From JBDTSW01 sp963782605 (GTDB taxonomy: Bacteria > Actinomycetota > Thermoleophilia > Solirubrobacterales > 70-9): a stretch of DNA of 64,000 bases. The notes under the pieces are model-generated. The model saw nothing but the letters and a program-made list of their open reading frames with translations, was not told where the DNA came from and made no database searches. How positions within the stretch are numbered: the stretch's first letter is position 1; each line of letters begins with the position of its first letter. This document shows positions 15,905 through 24,496 of this stretch, one piece after another. Made by a program: the position numbers and the translations under genes. Location of the stretch: the NCBI GenBank assembly GCA_963782605.1, contig CAWAKK010000001.1:310001-374000 (forward strand), read 5' to 3'.

Positions 15905-16686
15905 CGGGCCTGCAAGTCCGCCAGCGCCGCCTGGGCTTCGTCGAGATCAGAGTCGCTCGAGGCCTTCTCGCCCTCCGCCTCGCGCAGCTTCTCCTCGGCG
16001 TTGGCGAGGCTCTCCTGCGCCCGTTCGAGTCCCTTCTGCGCCTGCGTGAGGCGCTTTGCCGCCGCTTTCGCGGCTCGCTCAGCCCGGCGCCCGCGCGCCT
16101 CGGCATCGCGGACCTTCTTCGCGCTTGGCTTGCTCTTCGCCGCCCGCTTCGGCTTTGAGCGGGGCGCCACCGCCCCCTCCGCGCCCCCGAACCCCACAGG
16201 CTTTCGATCCGCGGTGACCCGGGCGTCCTCAAAGTCGGCTCGGAGCTCCTCATCGCCCGCGACGGCGCGCAGAGTGTCGCGCACCCGGTCGAGCATCGTC
16301 GAGTTCAGCGAAGGACCATCGCCGGTCGCCCCCACGACCGCCGCCAGCATCTCCTCGACGGCCTGTCCCTCGGCGCCCATAGCCTCCTTGAGCTGCTCAC
16401 GGCCCCCTCCTCCCATGGCCTTCTCCTGTGCCCGAGCGAGGCCCTTCCCCGCTTTGACCAGGCGCTTCGCCGCCGCGGGATCCGAGCGCGCGGCCTGATT
16501 GATCGCCCACGCGGGGAGGCTCGGCTTGCGCAGGGCCTTTACCCGCTTGGCCTCCTCGGCCTCCCCGTCCGCTTTCAGGCGCTTCGCGAGCTCGTCACGC
16601 TCGCGGGTGAAGTCGCCAAGATCCGCCTCGTACAGAGCGTCGAGGTCGCTCGCCGACGCCCCCTTCCTCTTGCTCTTTGCAGCCAC
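15901..16686 (-). CDS. coiled-coil protein of unknown function
   Basis: From GTG 16686 the protein has 261 residues, very rich in Ala, Glu, Lys and Arg. The N-terminal 100 residues are charged helix with a conserved-looking patch PSLPAWAINQ. A Lys/Pro/Ala-rich basic linker lies at about 175-200. The last 80 residues form a long predicted coiled coil (LERAQESLANAEEKLREAE). No enzymatic motif is visible. Basic and helical composition could suit DNA or cell-envelope binding, but this is only inference. It lies 11 bases after the CGNR regulator stop and probably shares its transcript. Confidence 0.75.
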   Translation of the reverse strand: MAAKSKRKGASASDLDALYEADLGDFTRERDELAKRLKADGEAEEAKRVKALRKPSLPAWAINQAARSDPAAAKRLVKAGKGLARAQEKAMGGGGREQLKEAMGAEGQAVEEMLAAVVGATGDGPSLNSTMLDRVRDTLRAVAGDEELRADFEDARVTADRKPVGFGGAEGAVAPRSKPKRAAKSKPSAKKVRDAEARGRRAERAAKAAAKRLTQAQKGLERAQESLANAEEKLREAEGEKASSDSDLDEAQAALADLQAR

Positions 16687-16697
16687 CGACCGAGAGG

Positions 16698-17300
16698 CTA
16701 GTTCGAACGCTTCGCGCGGTACTTGCGGGTCTTGGCCCTGTTCCCGCAGACCTCCATCGAGCACCAGTGGCGCGAGTGATTGCGCGAGCGGTCATAAAAG
16801 GCCCACAGGCACTCATCGGAGGTGCAGACCTTGAGCCGCTCCCACTCCCCGGTCTCCTGCGCTGAAGCGGCCGCGGTCAGGATCGCGGCGATCAGCGCGT
16901 TGACGCCGTCGCATGCGGGGGTGGTGGCGAAAACCCCGGCATCGTCGACCTGGATCTCGACCGGCGAGGCGGTGGCTGCCGTCCGCAGAGCCTCGAGGGC
17001 ACCAGGCTCGAGCGGTGCTCCTGCGTTGGCGAGGAGCAGCGATCGCAGGCCCTCGCGGAAGCCGATCGCCCGCTCGAGCTCGCCGGGAGTCGGGTCTTGC
17101 GAGATCGGGATCTGCCGTGCCCGGATCCAGGCCCCGAGTGCGGCGGGATCGGTCAGCTCATCACGATCCGGGTCGAGCTCCCGCGTGTTCACGAAGCTCC
17201 GAACCAGCTCCAGATCGCCCGGCGCGGGCTCGCCCTCGGTGCTCGGGGGGTCGCGTCCCTCGAGCCTCGGGTCGATTTCGAATGTTTGTGTTTCAGACAC
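16698..17300 (-). CDS. CGNR zinc-finger transcriptional regulator (ABATE domain)
   Basis: The 200-residue protein has an N-terminal ABATE domain (about 25-150) and a C-terminal CGNR zinc finger (about 155-197) with CTSDECLWAFYDRSRN, HWCSMEVCGNR and the basic KTRKYR stretch; the cysteine pairs bind zinc. Such proteins are putative stress-related DNA-binding regulators. The frame also has a TTG at 17306, but a good promoter (TTGACG, 17 bases, TACACT) places transcription start at about 17302, which favours GTG 17300 on a nearly leaderless mRNA. A perfect 14-bp palindrome lies inside this promoter, suggesting self-repression. Confidence 0.88.
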   Translation of the reverse strand: MSETQTFEIDPRLEGRDPPSTEGEPAPGDLELVRSFVNTRELDPDRDELTDPAALGAWIRARQIPISQDPTPGELERAIGFREGLRSLLLANAGAPLEPGALEALRTAATASPVEIQVDDAGVFATTPACDGVNALIAAILTAAASAQETGEWERLKVCTSDECLWAFYDRSRNHSRHWCSMEVCGNRAKTRKYRAKRSN

Positions 17301-17308
17301 CGCCAAAT

Positions 17309-17337
17309 AGTGTATAGTGGTGTTGCAACACCGTCAA
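17309..17337 (-). promoter_or_regulatory. promoter of the CGNR gene with embedded palindromic operator
   Basis: On the minus strand TTGACG (17337-17332) and TACACT (17314-17309) are separated by 17 bases. The spacer contains the perfect 14-base palindrome GGTGTTGCAACACC (17319-17332). A repressor bound there would block this promoter and also lies upstream of the divergent small ORF at 17373. The nearest candidate ligand is the CGNR protein itself. Confidence 0.6.
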
Positions 17338-17372
17338 GTGGCATTAGCCAGTTACAACGAAGGAGGACGCAA

Positions 17373-17504
17373 ATGCAGCTCCATCCCGCACTCATCAGCA
17401 CGCTGATCTCAGAGCGCGAGCGCCAGCTCCTCGAGCGCGCTGAGCGCCGCAGGGCGATCAACCCTCGCGAGCGCACCGTCCGCAGCGCCCCGTGGCCTCC
17501 GTGA
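17373..17504 (+). CDS. 43-residue basic peptide, unknown function
   Basis: ATG 17373 is preceded by AAGGAGG at 17360-17366, a near-perfect ribosome binding site, and the ORF ends at TGA 17502-17504. The peptide is helical and charged (LISERERQLLERAERRR) and ends in Pro-Pro. Divergent placement from the CGNR regulator across a shared palindrome suggests that the two are controlled together. I recognise no family. A plus-strand -10-like TATAGT is at 17313-17318 but has no clear -35. Confidence 0.6.
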   Translation: MQLHPALISTLISERERQLLERAERRRAINPRERTVRSAPWPP

Positions 17505-17510
17505 GCGAAC

Positions 17511-19174
17511 TCAGCTCTCGAGGTCAGCCAGGACAGCGCGCGCCGCGCCCCGCCCATTGAGCGCGATCACCGATCCGCCCGGGTGGGTCGCGGCGCCGCA
17601 CATGTAGAGCCCGTCCACGGGCGTGCGCCACTCCAGGCGGCGGTCCCACATCTGGTGGGGAAGCGCCTCGCCCTGGAAGATGTGTCCGCCTGAGAGGCCG
17701 ATCCGCTCCTCGATGTCGGGCGGCCCCAGCACCTCGAGTCGCTCGATGCAATCCCTTAAGTCCGGCGCGTGGGCGGCGATGCCCGTCGAGCACCTTCCCA
17801 GCGATCTCATCACGGCGGCTGTCCCAGCTCCCCTCGGCGAGCTCATAGGGGGCGAACTGGGCGAACACGCTCATCACGTGTTTGCCCTCCGGCGCGACCG
17901 AAGGGTCGTACGCGGTCTGGAAGTACAGCTCGGCGAACCCGAAGGCGGGTTCGCCCCGCCGCGCGGCCTCTACGGCTTCCTGGGTGGCTTCCAGCCCTGG
18001 CGCGATCGCGACCATCGCCCGGTAGGGATCAAAGCCATCGGCCGCCGCCGTAAACGAGGGCGGGCGCGCGAGAGTGGCGTTCAGCTTGACGACGGGGGAA
18101 CTCACGTCCCATGCCTCGAGGCGCTCGCGGAAGTCGGACGGGACGTTGCCGTTCAGCATCCCCAGAGTGCGCTTTGGGTCGGCGTTCGCGATCACGATCG
18201 GCGCGTGGATGGATTCCCCGTCGGCGGTTTGGACGCCCTCGCCCGGGATGATCTCGGCCACCGGCACCCCGGTGGCGAGTACCGCCCCCGCCTCGTGCGC
18301 CGCCTGCGCCAGCGCGTAGGAGATGCGGCCCATCCCGCCCTCGACGTAGCCCCAGACAGCGCCGAGGCCGCCCAGATCGCCCTGGGAGTGCATCAGGTGG
18401 ATCGAGGCTGTGCCCGGATCGCGCGGGCCGGCGAAGGTGCCGATCAGGCCCTGGCCACAGAGCGCGTCCTTGAGGCGCTGGTCGTCGACGTAACGGTCGA
18501 GGACGTCGGCGATCGAGTCCTCGAACAGCATCCCGATCAGCTCGCGGTCCCCGCCGAGGATCCGCTCGAGCTCGGCGCGGTCGGGCGACTCGCGCTGCCA
18601 GGTATCGCCGGCGGGACCACGGCGAAGCGCCACACGGAGGCGGTCGAAGCGCGTCGTCGTACGCCTGGAACCCCTTGATGTCGCGCTCCGAGAAGCCCTG
18701 ATCTCGCATTAGCTCGATGGTCCGCTCGTCATCCATGAACTCGGCGAACGAGCTGCCGTCCGGGAATGGCGCCCACGAATTCGGGTCGGCCGGGGTGACC
18801 TTGTAGCCGTGGCGCTCAAGCTCGAGTTCGCGGATCACGACCTCGTCGAGCAGGCCGACGACGTAGGCGCACGGGCTGATCACGTATTCCGGCGCGTCGG
18901 CGAACGGCCGCTCCAGCGTGCAGGCGCCGCCCAGGCGCTCGCGACGCTCCAAGACCAATACGGACCGCCCCGCCTTCGCCAGGTACGCCGCCGTGGTGAG
19001 CCCGTTATGGCCGCCACCCACGACGATCGCGTCCCAAGAGCGCCCGGCCAGCTCCGAGACGGGGGCGGGCAGCCCAACCTCGAGGCCCTCGACGCCGTCA
19101 CGTCCATCCTCGCTCACGCTGAACTCGCTCCCCGAGACGACCTCATGGCCCTCACTCTGACACGACTCGGGCAT
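17511..19174 (-). pseudogene. FAD-dependent oxidoreductase (phytoene desaturase-like), two frame shifts
   Basis: Family similarity covers the whole interval but changes frame twice. The N-terminus has the dinucleotide motif VVGGGHNGLTTAAYLAKAG and continues to KGFQAYDDAL; near 18645 the frame must shift to continue as FDRLRVALRRGPAGD; near 17780, in a GGG run, it shifts again to reach IAAHAPDLRDCIERLEV and the C-terminal FAD motif GLYMCGAATHPGG. Both shifts fit one extra base each. The reassembled protein is about 540 residues, typical of the CrtI/RetSat-like NAD(P)/FAD oxidoreductases that desaturate or isomerise isoprenoid-like substrates. The 5' end overlaps the MFS gene by 23 bases, so a later start (for example GTG 19117) is possible. 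Confidence 0.8.
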
Positions 19175-20306
19175 TCGCTGCCGGGCGCCTCATCGTGACG
19201 GCCACCACCGTGAGCGCGAGGAGGCCCGCAACCACAACGAAGGGCACGTCGTCGGACGTCACGTCCGCAAGCCCGCCGGCGCCCGAACCGCCAACCACCT
19301 GGCCGCCCGCCCATGCCAGGTTCACGAGGGCGAATGCGAACCACTGCTCCACGCCGGCGCTCTCCACGCTCTCGGAGAGGAGCGCTGTCGCCGGCGCCCA
19401 GCAGAAGCCCAGCGTGAACTCCGCGGCGATCACGCCCGCCCCCGCCGCCAAAACGAGGTCCGGGACCGGCAGGAACAGCGCGGCGACCGTCGCGGCGACC
19501 AGGCCGATGCGGATCGGCCACATCCGCCCCCGTCGGTCCGAGAGCCGTCCGAACCACGGGCTCGCGGCCCCCTCCATGAACGCGGAGACGAGGAACACCG
19601 CCCCGATGGCGGCGGCGCTGGCCCCGAGCTCGGCGAGGCGCAGGGGCGCCAGGACCCAGATCACGCCGGAGAAGATCGCAGGGAGCATCACGAGCCAGAA
19701 CGCGATCAGAACAGGGCCACTGGCTATGGCCTCGCGCAGGCGCTGAAAGCCCGGGAAGGATGTGGGCGCCGGTCCCGCCATGCGGAGCGTGGCCAGCGCC
19801 AGGGCGCCACCGAGGATCGCGGCCGACGAGAAGACCGCTTCAGGGCCGGCGACGCTTGCGATGGAACCCATCACCGGCCCTAGGAGGAGCCCGAATATGG
19901 CTGCGGCGAGCGCGGAGCCGATGAGCTCACCGCGGCGTTCGGGCGAGGAGGCCGAGACGAGCCAGGCGAGCCCCCCGATCCACGAGAACGCCCCACCCAC
20001 GCCCTGCAGGAAGCGGGCGGCGTCCAGGACGACGATGCTCTCGGCGAAGGCGAAGACGAGCCCGGCAGCCGACATCAGGCCGAGGCCGGCGAGCACCGTC
20101 GGCCGTACCCCCGCGCGTGACGCGAACACGGCGCCGGGAAACGTGCCGAGGAGCGTGCCCGCCGCGTAGGCCGCGCTCAGGATCCCCGCCGCGGTCCGGG
20201 AGAGCCCGAGCTCGTCGGAGTAGTCGGGCAAAAGCGGCGTGATCGCCGCGAAGAACATGGTGTCGACGAGGACGACCGCGGCGACGAGGAGGAACAGCCG
20301 GCGCAT
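19152..20306 (-). CDS. major facilitator superfamily transporter
   Basis: The 384-residue protein has 12 predicted membrane helices. The MFS loop motifs are recognisable: between helices 2 and 3 the segment around FASRAGVRPTVLAG, and between helices 8 and 9 the repeat SDRRGRMWPIR. Its length and sequence resemble drug or metabolite exporters of the DHA1 type; the substrate is unknown. It is immediately upstream of, and overlaps, the FAD oxidoreductase gene, so the two may act on the same compound. The start ATG is followed directly by the first membrane helix. Confidence 0.9.
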   Translation of the reverse strand: MRRLFLLVAAVVLVDTMFFAAITPLLPDYSDELGLSRTAAGILSAAYAAGTLLGTFPGAVFASRAGVRPTVLAGLGLMSAAGLVFAFAESIVVLDAARFLQGVGGAFSWIGGLAWLVSASSPERRGELIGSALAAAIFGLLLGPVMGSIASVAGPEAVFSSAAILGGALALATLRMAGPAPTSFPGFQRLREAIASGPVLIAFWLVMLPAIFSGVIWVLAPLRLAELGASAAAIGAVFLVSAFMEGAASPWFGRLSDRRGRMWPIRIGLVAATVAALFLPVPDLVLAAGAGVIAAEFTLGFCWAPATALLSESVESAGVEQWFAFALVNLAWAGGQVVGGSGAGGLADVTSDDVPFVVVAGLLALTVVAVTMRRPAANARVVSE

Positions 20307-20402
20307 CCGGCGAGAGTAGTCGGGCGTTCGGGGGCCTAGGTGGCTGCCGGGGCGTCGTCTCTGCGCGGACCGCGTTCGTCGCCCGGAGGATCCGCTCGGT
20401 CC

Positions 20403-21764
20403 TCACGGCTCACGATCAGCCAGTTCAGCGAGCCAAAGGGCGATGCCGATCGCCAGCAGGATGCCCACGCGCTCCCACACCTGGCTCTTGATCTGGGTGA
20501 GCAGCGCGATCGAGATGCCGATGCCGATGACCGGCACGATCAGGGGGACCTTGAAGTGATCGTGGTCGACGTCCTCCTTCTGCCGCAGCACCAGCACCGA
20601 GATGTGGACGATCATGAACACGAAGAGCAGGAGCGCCACGGTGGTCTCCGCGAGCGAGGCGAGGTTCGCCGTCAGGACCAGCGCGACGCAGACGGCGCTC
20701 GTGAAGAGGATGGCCACCCATGGCGTTTGGCGTCCGGGGTGGACGATGCCGAGGGGCCTGGGCATGACGTCGTCCTTTGCCATCCCATACATGAGCCGCG
20801 AGGCCATGATCATGTTGATCAGCGCCCCGTTCGAGAGGGCGAGGAGCCCGATCGCGGAGAACACCTTCTCGTTGATCCCGAGCGGCCCCTGGTTTACGAC
20901 CTCGAGGAGCGGCCCATCCGAGCTCGCGAGATCGCCCGTCGGGACGACCATCGAGGCCCCGACGGTCACCAGGAAGTAGATGACGCCTGCGATCGCGATC
21001 CCGCCGAAGAGGACCTTCGGGTAGATGCGCACGGGATCCTTCGCCTCCTCGGCAACGTTCACCGAGTCCTCGAATCCAACGAGTGCATAGAAGGCGAGCG
21101 CGGTGCCGGCGAGCGTGGCGCCCAGGATCGTGCTGCCCTCCTTGAACTCGAACGCGCGGCCCGTGTCTGCGCTTCCTTCGCCGACCGCGACGATGGAGAT
21201 GATGATGATCAGAATCAGCCCGCCGATCTCCACCAGCGTGAAGCCGACGTTCAGCTTGACCGACTCCGAGATGCCCACGAAGTTGACCGCCGCGATCAGG
21301 CCCAGCAGGATCACCGCTGCAACCTCGATCTTGATGTTGATGAAGACGTTCAGGTAGTCGGCGCCGAACGCCGAGGCGAGCGCTGCCGCCGAGGTGATCC
21401 CGGAGAGCACCACCGCCATCGCGACGATGAAGGCGATGAAGCGATTTCCGAAAGCGCGGTGGACGAACAGCCCGGCACCGCCCGCGCGCGGGTATTTCGT
21501 GACGAGCTCCGCGTAGGAACCGGCCGTGAACAGGGCGGCGACGAGCGCCACCATGAAGGCGGCCCAGATGGCGCCCCCCGTCTCTGCCCCGACGGTGCCG
21601 ACGAGCGCATAGATGCCGCCACCCAGGATGTCACCGACGATGAAGAGGAGGAGGAGCTTCGGGCCGATCGCTCGCTTGAGCTCGCCACCGTTCTCATCCT
21701 CGCCAGCATGGGCGTACGCCGGATCGGCTGGGGCGGGGATCCCACCCTGACGCGAACTCACCAT
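20403..21764 (-). CDS. APC-superfamily amino acid permease
   Basis: This 453-residue membrane protein has about 12 helices. The first helix shows the broken-helix motif GDILGGGIYALVG typical of the APC (amino acid-polyamine-organocation) family; the sixth shows FYALVGFEDSVNVAEE, with the acidic residues common in the family. It probably imports an amino acid or related amine by ion-coupled symport. Its start lies 123 bases from the divergent benzoylformate decarboxylase-like gene, so its substrate could feed that pathway, but this is speculative. The N-terminal 25 residues are polar. Confidence 0.9.
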   Translation of the reverse strand: MVSSRQGGIPAPADPAYAHAGEDENGGELKRAIGPKLLLLFIVGDILGGGIYALVGTVGAETGGAIWAAFMVALVAALFTAGSYAELVTKYPRAGGAGLFVHRAFGNRFIAFIVAMAVVLSGITSAAALASAFGADYLNVFINIKIEVAAVILLGLIAAVNFVGISESVKLNVGFTLVEIGGLILIIIISIVAVGEGSADTGRAFEFKEGSTILGATLAGTALAFYALVGFEDSVNVAEEAKDPVRIYPKVLFGGIAIAGVIYFLVTVGASMVVPTGDLASSDGPLLEVVNQGPLGINEKVFSAIGLLALSNGALINMIMASRLMYGMAKDDVMPRPLGIVHPGRQTPWVAILFTSAVCVALVLTANLASLAETTVALLLFVFMIVHISVLVLRQKEDVDHDHFKVPLIVPVIGIGISIALLTQIKSQVWERVGILLAIGIALWLAELADREP

Positions 21765-21887
21765 GGCGGGGCTATACCCGCCTGTGCTCTTTCACACCCA
21801 GATTTCAGCTCTCTTGGAGCTGGCAGCTCGCGGGGGCGTCACTGGGCCTGCGCATATTGTTGAGGAGGGGGAAGCGAGGAGGAATCG

Positions 21888-23486
21888 ATGGCGACGGTCC
21901 GCGAGGCCGTGTTCGAGATGTTCAGGGAGCGAGGGATGACCACGGTGTTCGGAAACCCCGGGTCGACCGAGTTGCCGATGCTCGCTTCCTTCCCCCACGA
22001 CTTTCGCTACGTGCTCGGCCTCCAGGAGTCCGTGGCGGTGGGCATGGCCGACGGGTTCGCCCTCGCCAGCGGAGACGCCAGCCACGTGAACCTGCACACG
22101 GCGCCTGGGGTTGGCAACGGCATGGGGGCCATCTTCAACGCCCAAGCCAACCACTCCCCCGTGCTCGTCACCGCAGGCCAGCAGAGTCGCTCGCTCATGA
22201 CCCTGCAGGCAAATCTGACCAATCGCGACGCGGTGCGCATGCCACATCCGCTCGTCAAGTGGAGCTACGAGCCCCCGCGGGGGCAAGACGTTCCGCACGC
22301 GATCGCGCGCGCCCTCCACACGGCGTCAGCGGCCCCGAGGGGGCCGGTCTTCGTCTCGATCCCGATGGACGATTGGAACGCGGACGTCGATTCCGAGACC
22401 ACGGCACACCAGGTTGGCCGGAGGGTGGGGGCGCGCGTCGGCGCCGACCCAGAGCTCATCCGGCAGCTGGCAGAGCGGCTCAGGAACGCCGAGCGCCCGG
22501 CCATGGTGGTCGGGCCGGACGTCGACGCCTCCGGAGCTTGGGATGCGGCGGTGGCCCTTGCCGAGGGCCAGCGGCTCGCCGTCTGGGCCACGCCCGCGCC
22601 TGGGGGCGGGCGGATCGGGTTCGCCGAGAGCCACCCTCTTTTTCAAGGAATCCTGCCGCCCGCGGTTGGCCCGGTCGGCCAGGAACTCGCCGCGTACGAC
22701 TTCGTGCTCGTAGTCGGCTCCTCGGTGTTCCCGTACTACCCCAACATCCCTGGTCCCCCGCTCGCCGAAGGTACGTCCCTCGTCGCCGTCACGAGTGACC
22801 CCGATGAGGCTGCGCGGGCGCCGATGGGCGACGCGATCGTGGCTGATGTCGGCGTGGCGCTCGACGCGCTCCGCGATGCGCTCTCCGAGTCCAACCGCGA
22901 GCCCCCCGGGTCACGGCCGGAGCCCGAGGAGCCGGAGCGCACGGACCCGCCCAACCCGGGGTCGGTCTACTCGATCCTGGCCGACGTTTTCCCCGAGGGC
23001 GGCATCGTTGTGATGGAGTCACCGTCCTCGACCCTCGCGTTGCGCAACCAGATGCGCATTTCCGCCCCCGGCTCGTACTACTTCGGCCAGGGGGGCGGCT
23101 TGGGCTTCGGGCTCCCCGCTGCGATCGGCGTGCAGCTCGCGCAGCCCGACCGGCCGGTCGTATGCGTTCTCGGAGAGGGCTCGGCCCAATACGCGATCCA
23201 GGGCCTCTGGACGGCTTCCGTCTACGAGGTGCCCGTGACGTTTCTCGTGATCCGCAACAACGAGTACGCGATCCTCAAGTGGTTCGCGGGCGTCGAGTCG
23301 GTGGAGGGCGCCCCGGGCCTCGACCTCCCGGCGCTCGAGTGCTCCGAGGTGGCCGCCGCCTACGGCGTGAACGCGCGCCGCGTGCGCGGGCTCGACGAGT
23401 TGCGCGCGAGCCTCCCCGAAGCGATCGCGTCCGACGCCCCCGAGCTGCTCGAGATCACCGTCAGCCCGGGGATGGCTCTGGCCTGA
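21888..23486 (+). CDS. benzoylformate decarboxylase-like ThDP enzyme
   Basis: The 532-residue thiamine-diphosphate enzyme has the three-domain Pyr-middle-PP layout. Alignment to Pseudomonas benzoylformate decarboxylase is close enough that key residues keep their numbers: Ser26 (NPGSTELP), Glu47 (LQESVAV) and His70 (NLHTAPG). The second catalytic His (281 in that enzyme) appears replaced by Tyr284 in FPYYPNIPG. The ThDP/Mg motif reads GEGS...NN instead of GDGS...NN. It should decarboxylate a 2-keto acid, but the substitutions mean that the substrate and rate may differ. A strong GAGGAGG precedes ATG 21888. Its 3' end overlaps the convergent VOC gene by 26 bases. Confidence 0.88.
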   Translation: MATVREAVFEMFRERGMTTVFGNPGSTELPMLASFPHDFRYVLGLQESVAVGMADGFALASGDASHVNLHTAPGVGNGMGAIFNAQANHSPVLVTAGQQSRSLMTLQANLTNRDAVRMPHPLVKWSYEPPRGQDVPHAIARALHTASAAPRGPVFVSIPMDDWNADVDSETTAHQVGRRVGARVGADPELIRQLAERLRNAERPAMVVGPDVDASGAWDAAVALAEGQRLAVWATPAPGGGRIGFAESHPLFQGILPPAVGPVGQELAAYDFVLVVGSSVFPYYPNIPGPPLAEGTSLVAVTSDPDEAARAPMGDAIVADVGVALDALRDALSESNREPPGSRPEPEEPERTDPPNPGSVYSILADVFPEGGIVVMESPSSTLALRNQMRISAPGSYYFGQGGGLGFGLPAAIGVQLAQPDRPVVCVLGEGSAQYAIQGLWTASVYEVPVTFLVIRNNEYAILKWFAGVESVEGAPGLDLPALECSEVAAAYGVNARRVRGLDELRASLPEAIASDAPELLEITVSPGMALA

Positions 23487-24351
23487 TGAGGATGCCGTTG
23501 CCCGAGGGGTCCGCGAGGCGCAGATCGCCGTTCCCGCCAGGCCCGACCGCGACGCCGGCGTCGCCCAGGCGCTCGCTCACCTCACTGATCCCCACGCCCG
23601 GCATCAGCACCTCGTAGTGATCGAGCCCGCGCGCCCCGTCAGGTGGCGGCGGTGCGCCCTCGCCCCTCCAGGTGTTCAGCCCCAGGTGGTGGTGGTAGCC
23701 GCCCGCTGAGACGAACAGTGCGCCGGGATAGCCGCGCACTGTCACCTCGAAGCCCAGGAGCTCCGCGTAGAAAACCTCCGATTCGGAGATGTCGGCCACG
23801 TTCAGGTGGACGTGGCCGATGGCGGTGCCGGGCGGCATGCCGTCGTCGTCGCCCGTGGCTGGTTCGGCGAGTAAGTCGTCCAGATCCAGCGGAAAGGTGC
23901 CCATCAGCAGCTCGCCCTGCGGGTCTCGGCGCCACTCCGACCTTGGCCGATCCCGGTAGATCTCGATTCCGTTGCCCTCCGGGTCGTTCAGGTAGAGCGC
24001 CTCGCTTACGAGGTGGTCGGACGCTCCCGTAAGGCGCCATCCAGCCTCCGCGACGCGCCGGAGGGCGCTGGCGAGCTGCGGGCGATCAGGGACGAGGATT
24101 GCGAGATGGAAAAGCCCGGTCGAATGGGCCGGCCGAGCAGGCGCATCCGGCGTTCCGCGGAGCTCCACGAGGCCTGTGCCGGCGACGCCCATGCCTGCGA
24201 TGTCCTCCTCCGATGCCAGGGTCGCCAAGCCGACCACACGCTCGTAGAAGGCACGCGAGGCGTCCAGATCGGCCACGGTGAGCCGCACCTGGCCCATGTG
24301 CGTGCGTGGGTCCAACCGGGCGGATCGTGCCATCTGAATCAGCATAGGCAC
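23461..24351 (-). CDS. two-domain VOC protein, catechol 2,3-dioxygenase-like (CatE type)
   Basis: The 296-residue protein has two VOC modules (about 18-135 and 175-290). Candidate metal ligands are His in THMGQVRLTV (near 19) or HVHLNV (near 180), His in STGLFHLAIL or GYHHHLGLN, and Glu in GNGIEIY; the arrangement matches CatE-like extradiol dioxygenases of Bacillus and Actinobacteria, which cleave aromatic diols using ferrous iron. It is convergent with the benzoylformate decarboxylase-like gene; an aromatic-compound pathway would suit both. The start may be ATG 24351 or 24333. The exact substrate is unknown. Confidence 0.85.
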   Translation of the reverse strand: MPMLIQMARSARLDPRTHMGQVRLTVADLDASRAFYERVVGLATLASEEDIAGMGVAGTGLVELRGTPDAPARPAHSTGLFHLAILVPDRPQLASALRRVAEAGWRLTGASDHLVSEALYLNDPEGNGIEIYRDRPRSEWRRDPQGELLMGTFPLDLDDLLAEPATGDDDGMPPGTAIGHVHLNVADISESEVFYAELLGFEVTVRGYPGALFVSAGGYHHHLGLNTWRGEGAPPPPDGARGLDHYEVLMPGVGISEVSERLGDAGVAVGPGGNGDLRLADPSGNGILIRPEPSPG

Positions 24352-24413
24352 CCGGCTTTGACACGCAAGCCCGGGTTCTTAAACCCGATACCACTTGCGC
24401 CGATTCGCTCAAG

Positions 24414-24457
24414 AGGCGTAACCTTAGGCGTCATCACCGGTTGGAACCAGGCGTAAC
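24414..24457 (+). promoter_or_regulatory. direct repeats in the ECF sigma gene promoter region
   Basis: AGGCGTAAC occurs twice, at 24414-24422 and 24449-24457, exactly 35 bases apart, with a partial AGGCGT between them (24426-24431). TTGGAAC (24441-24447), similar to an ECF-type -35 GGAAC box, lies just before the second copy, 50 bases upstream of the sigma factor start. It could be an autoregulated promoter; no convincing -10 is visible. Confidence 0.35.
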
Positions 24458-24496
24458 ATTCTGCGACCCCACGGGTTTGAACTAACGAGATTAGGG

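Noticed and set aside
20340..21863. A 507-codon plus-strand frame opposite the APC permease
   Set aside because: Low-complexity Arg/Asp/His composition typical of antisense frames; the permease explains the region.
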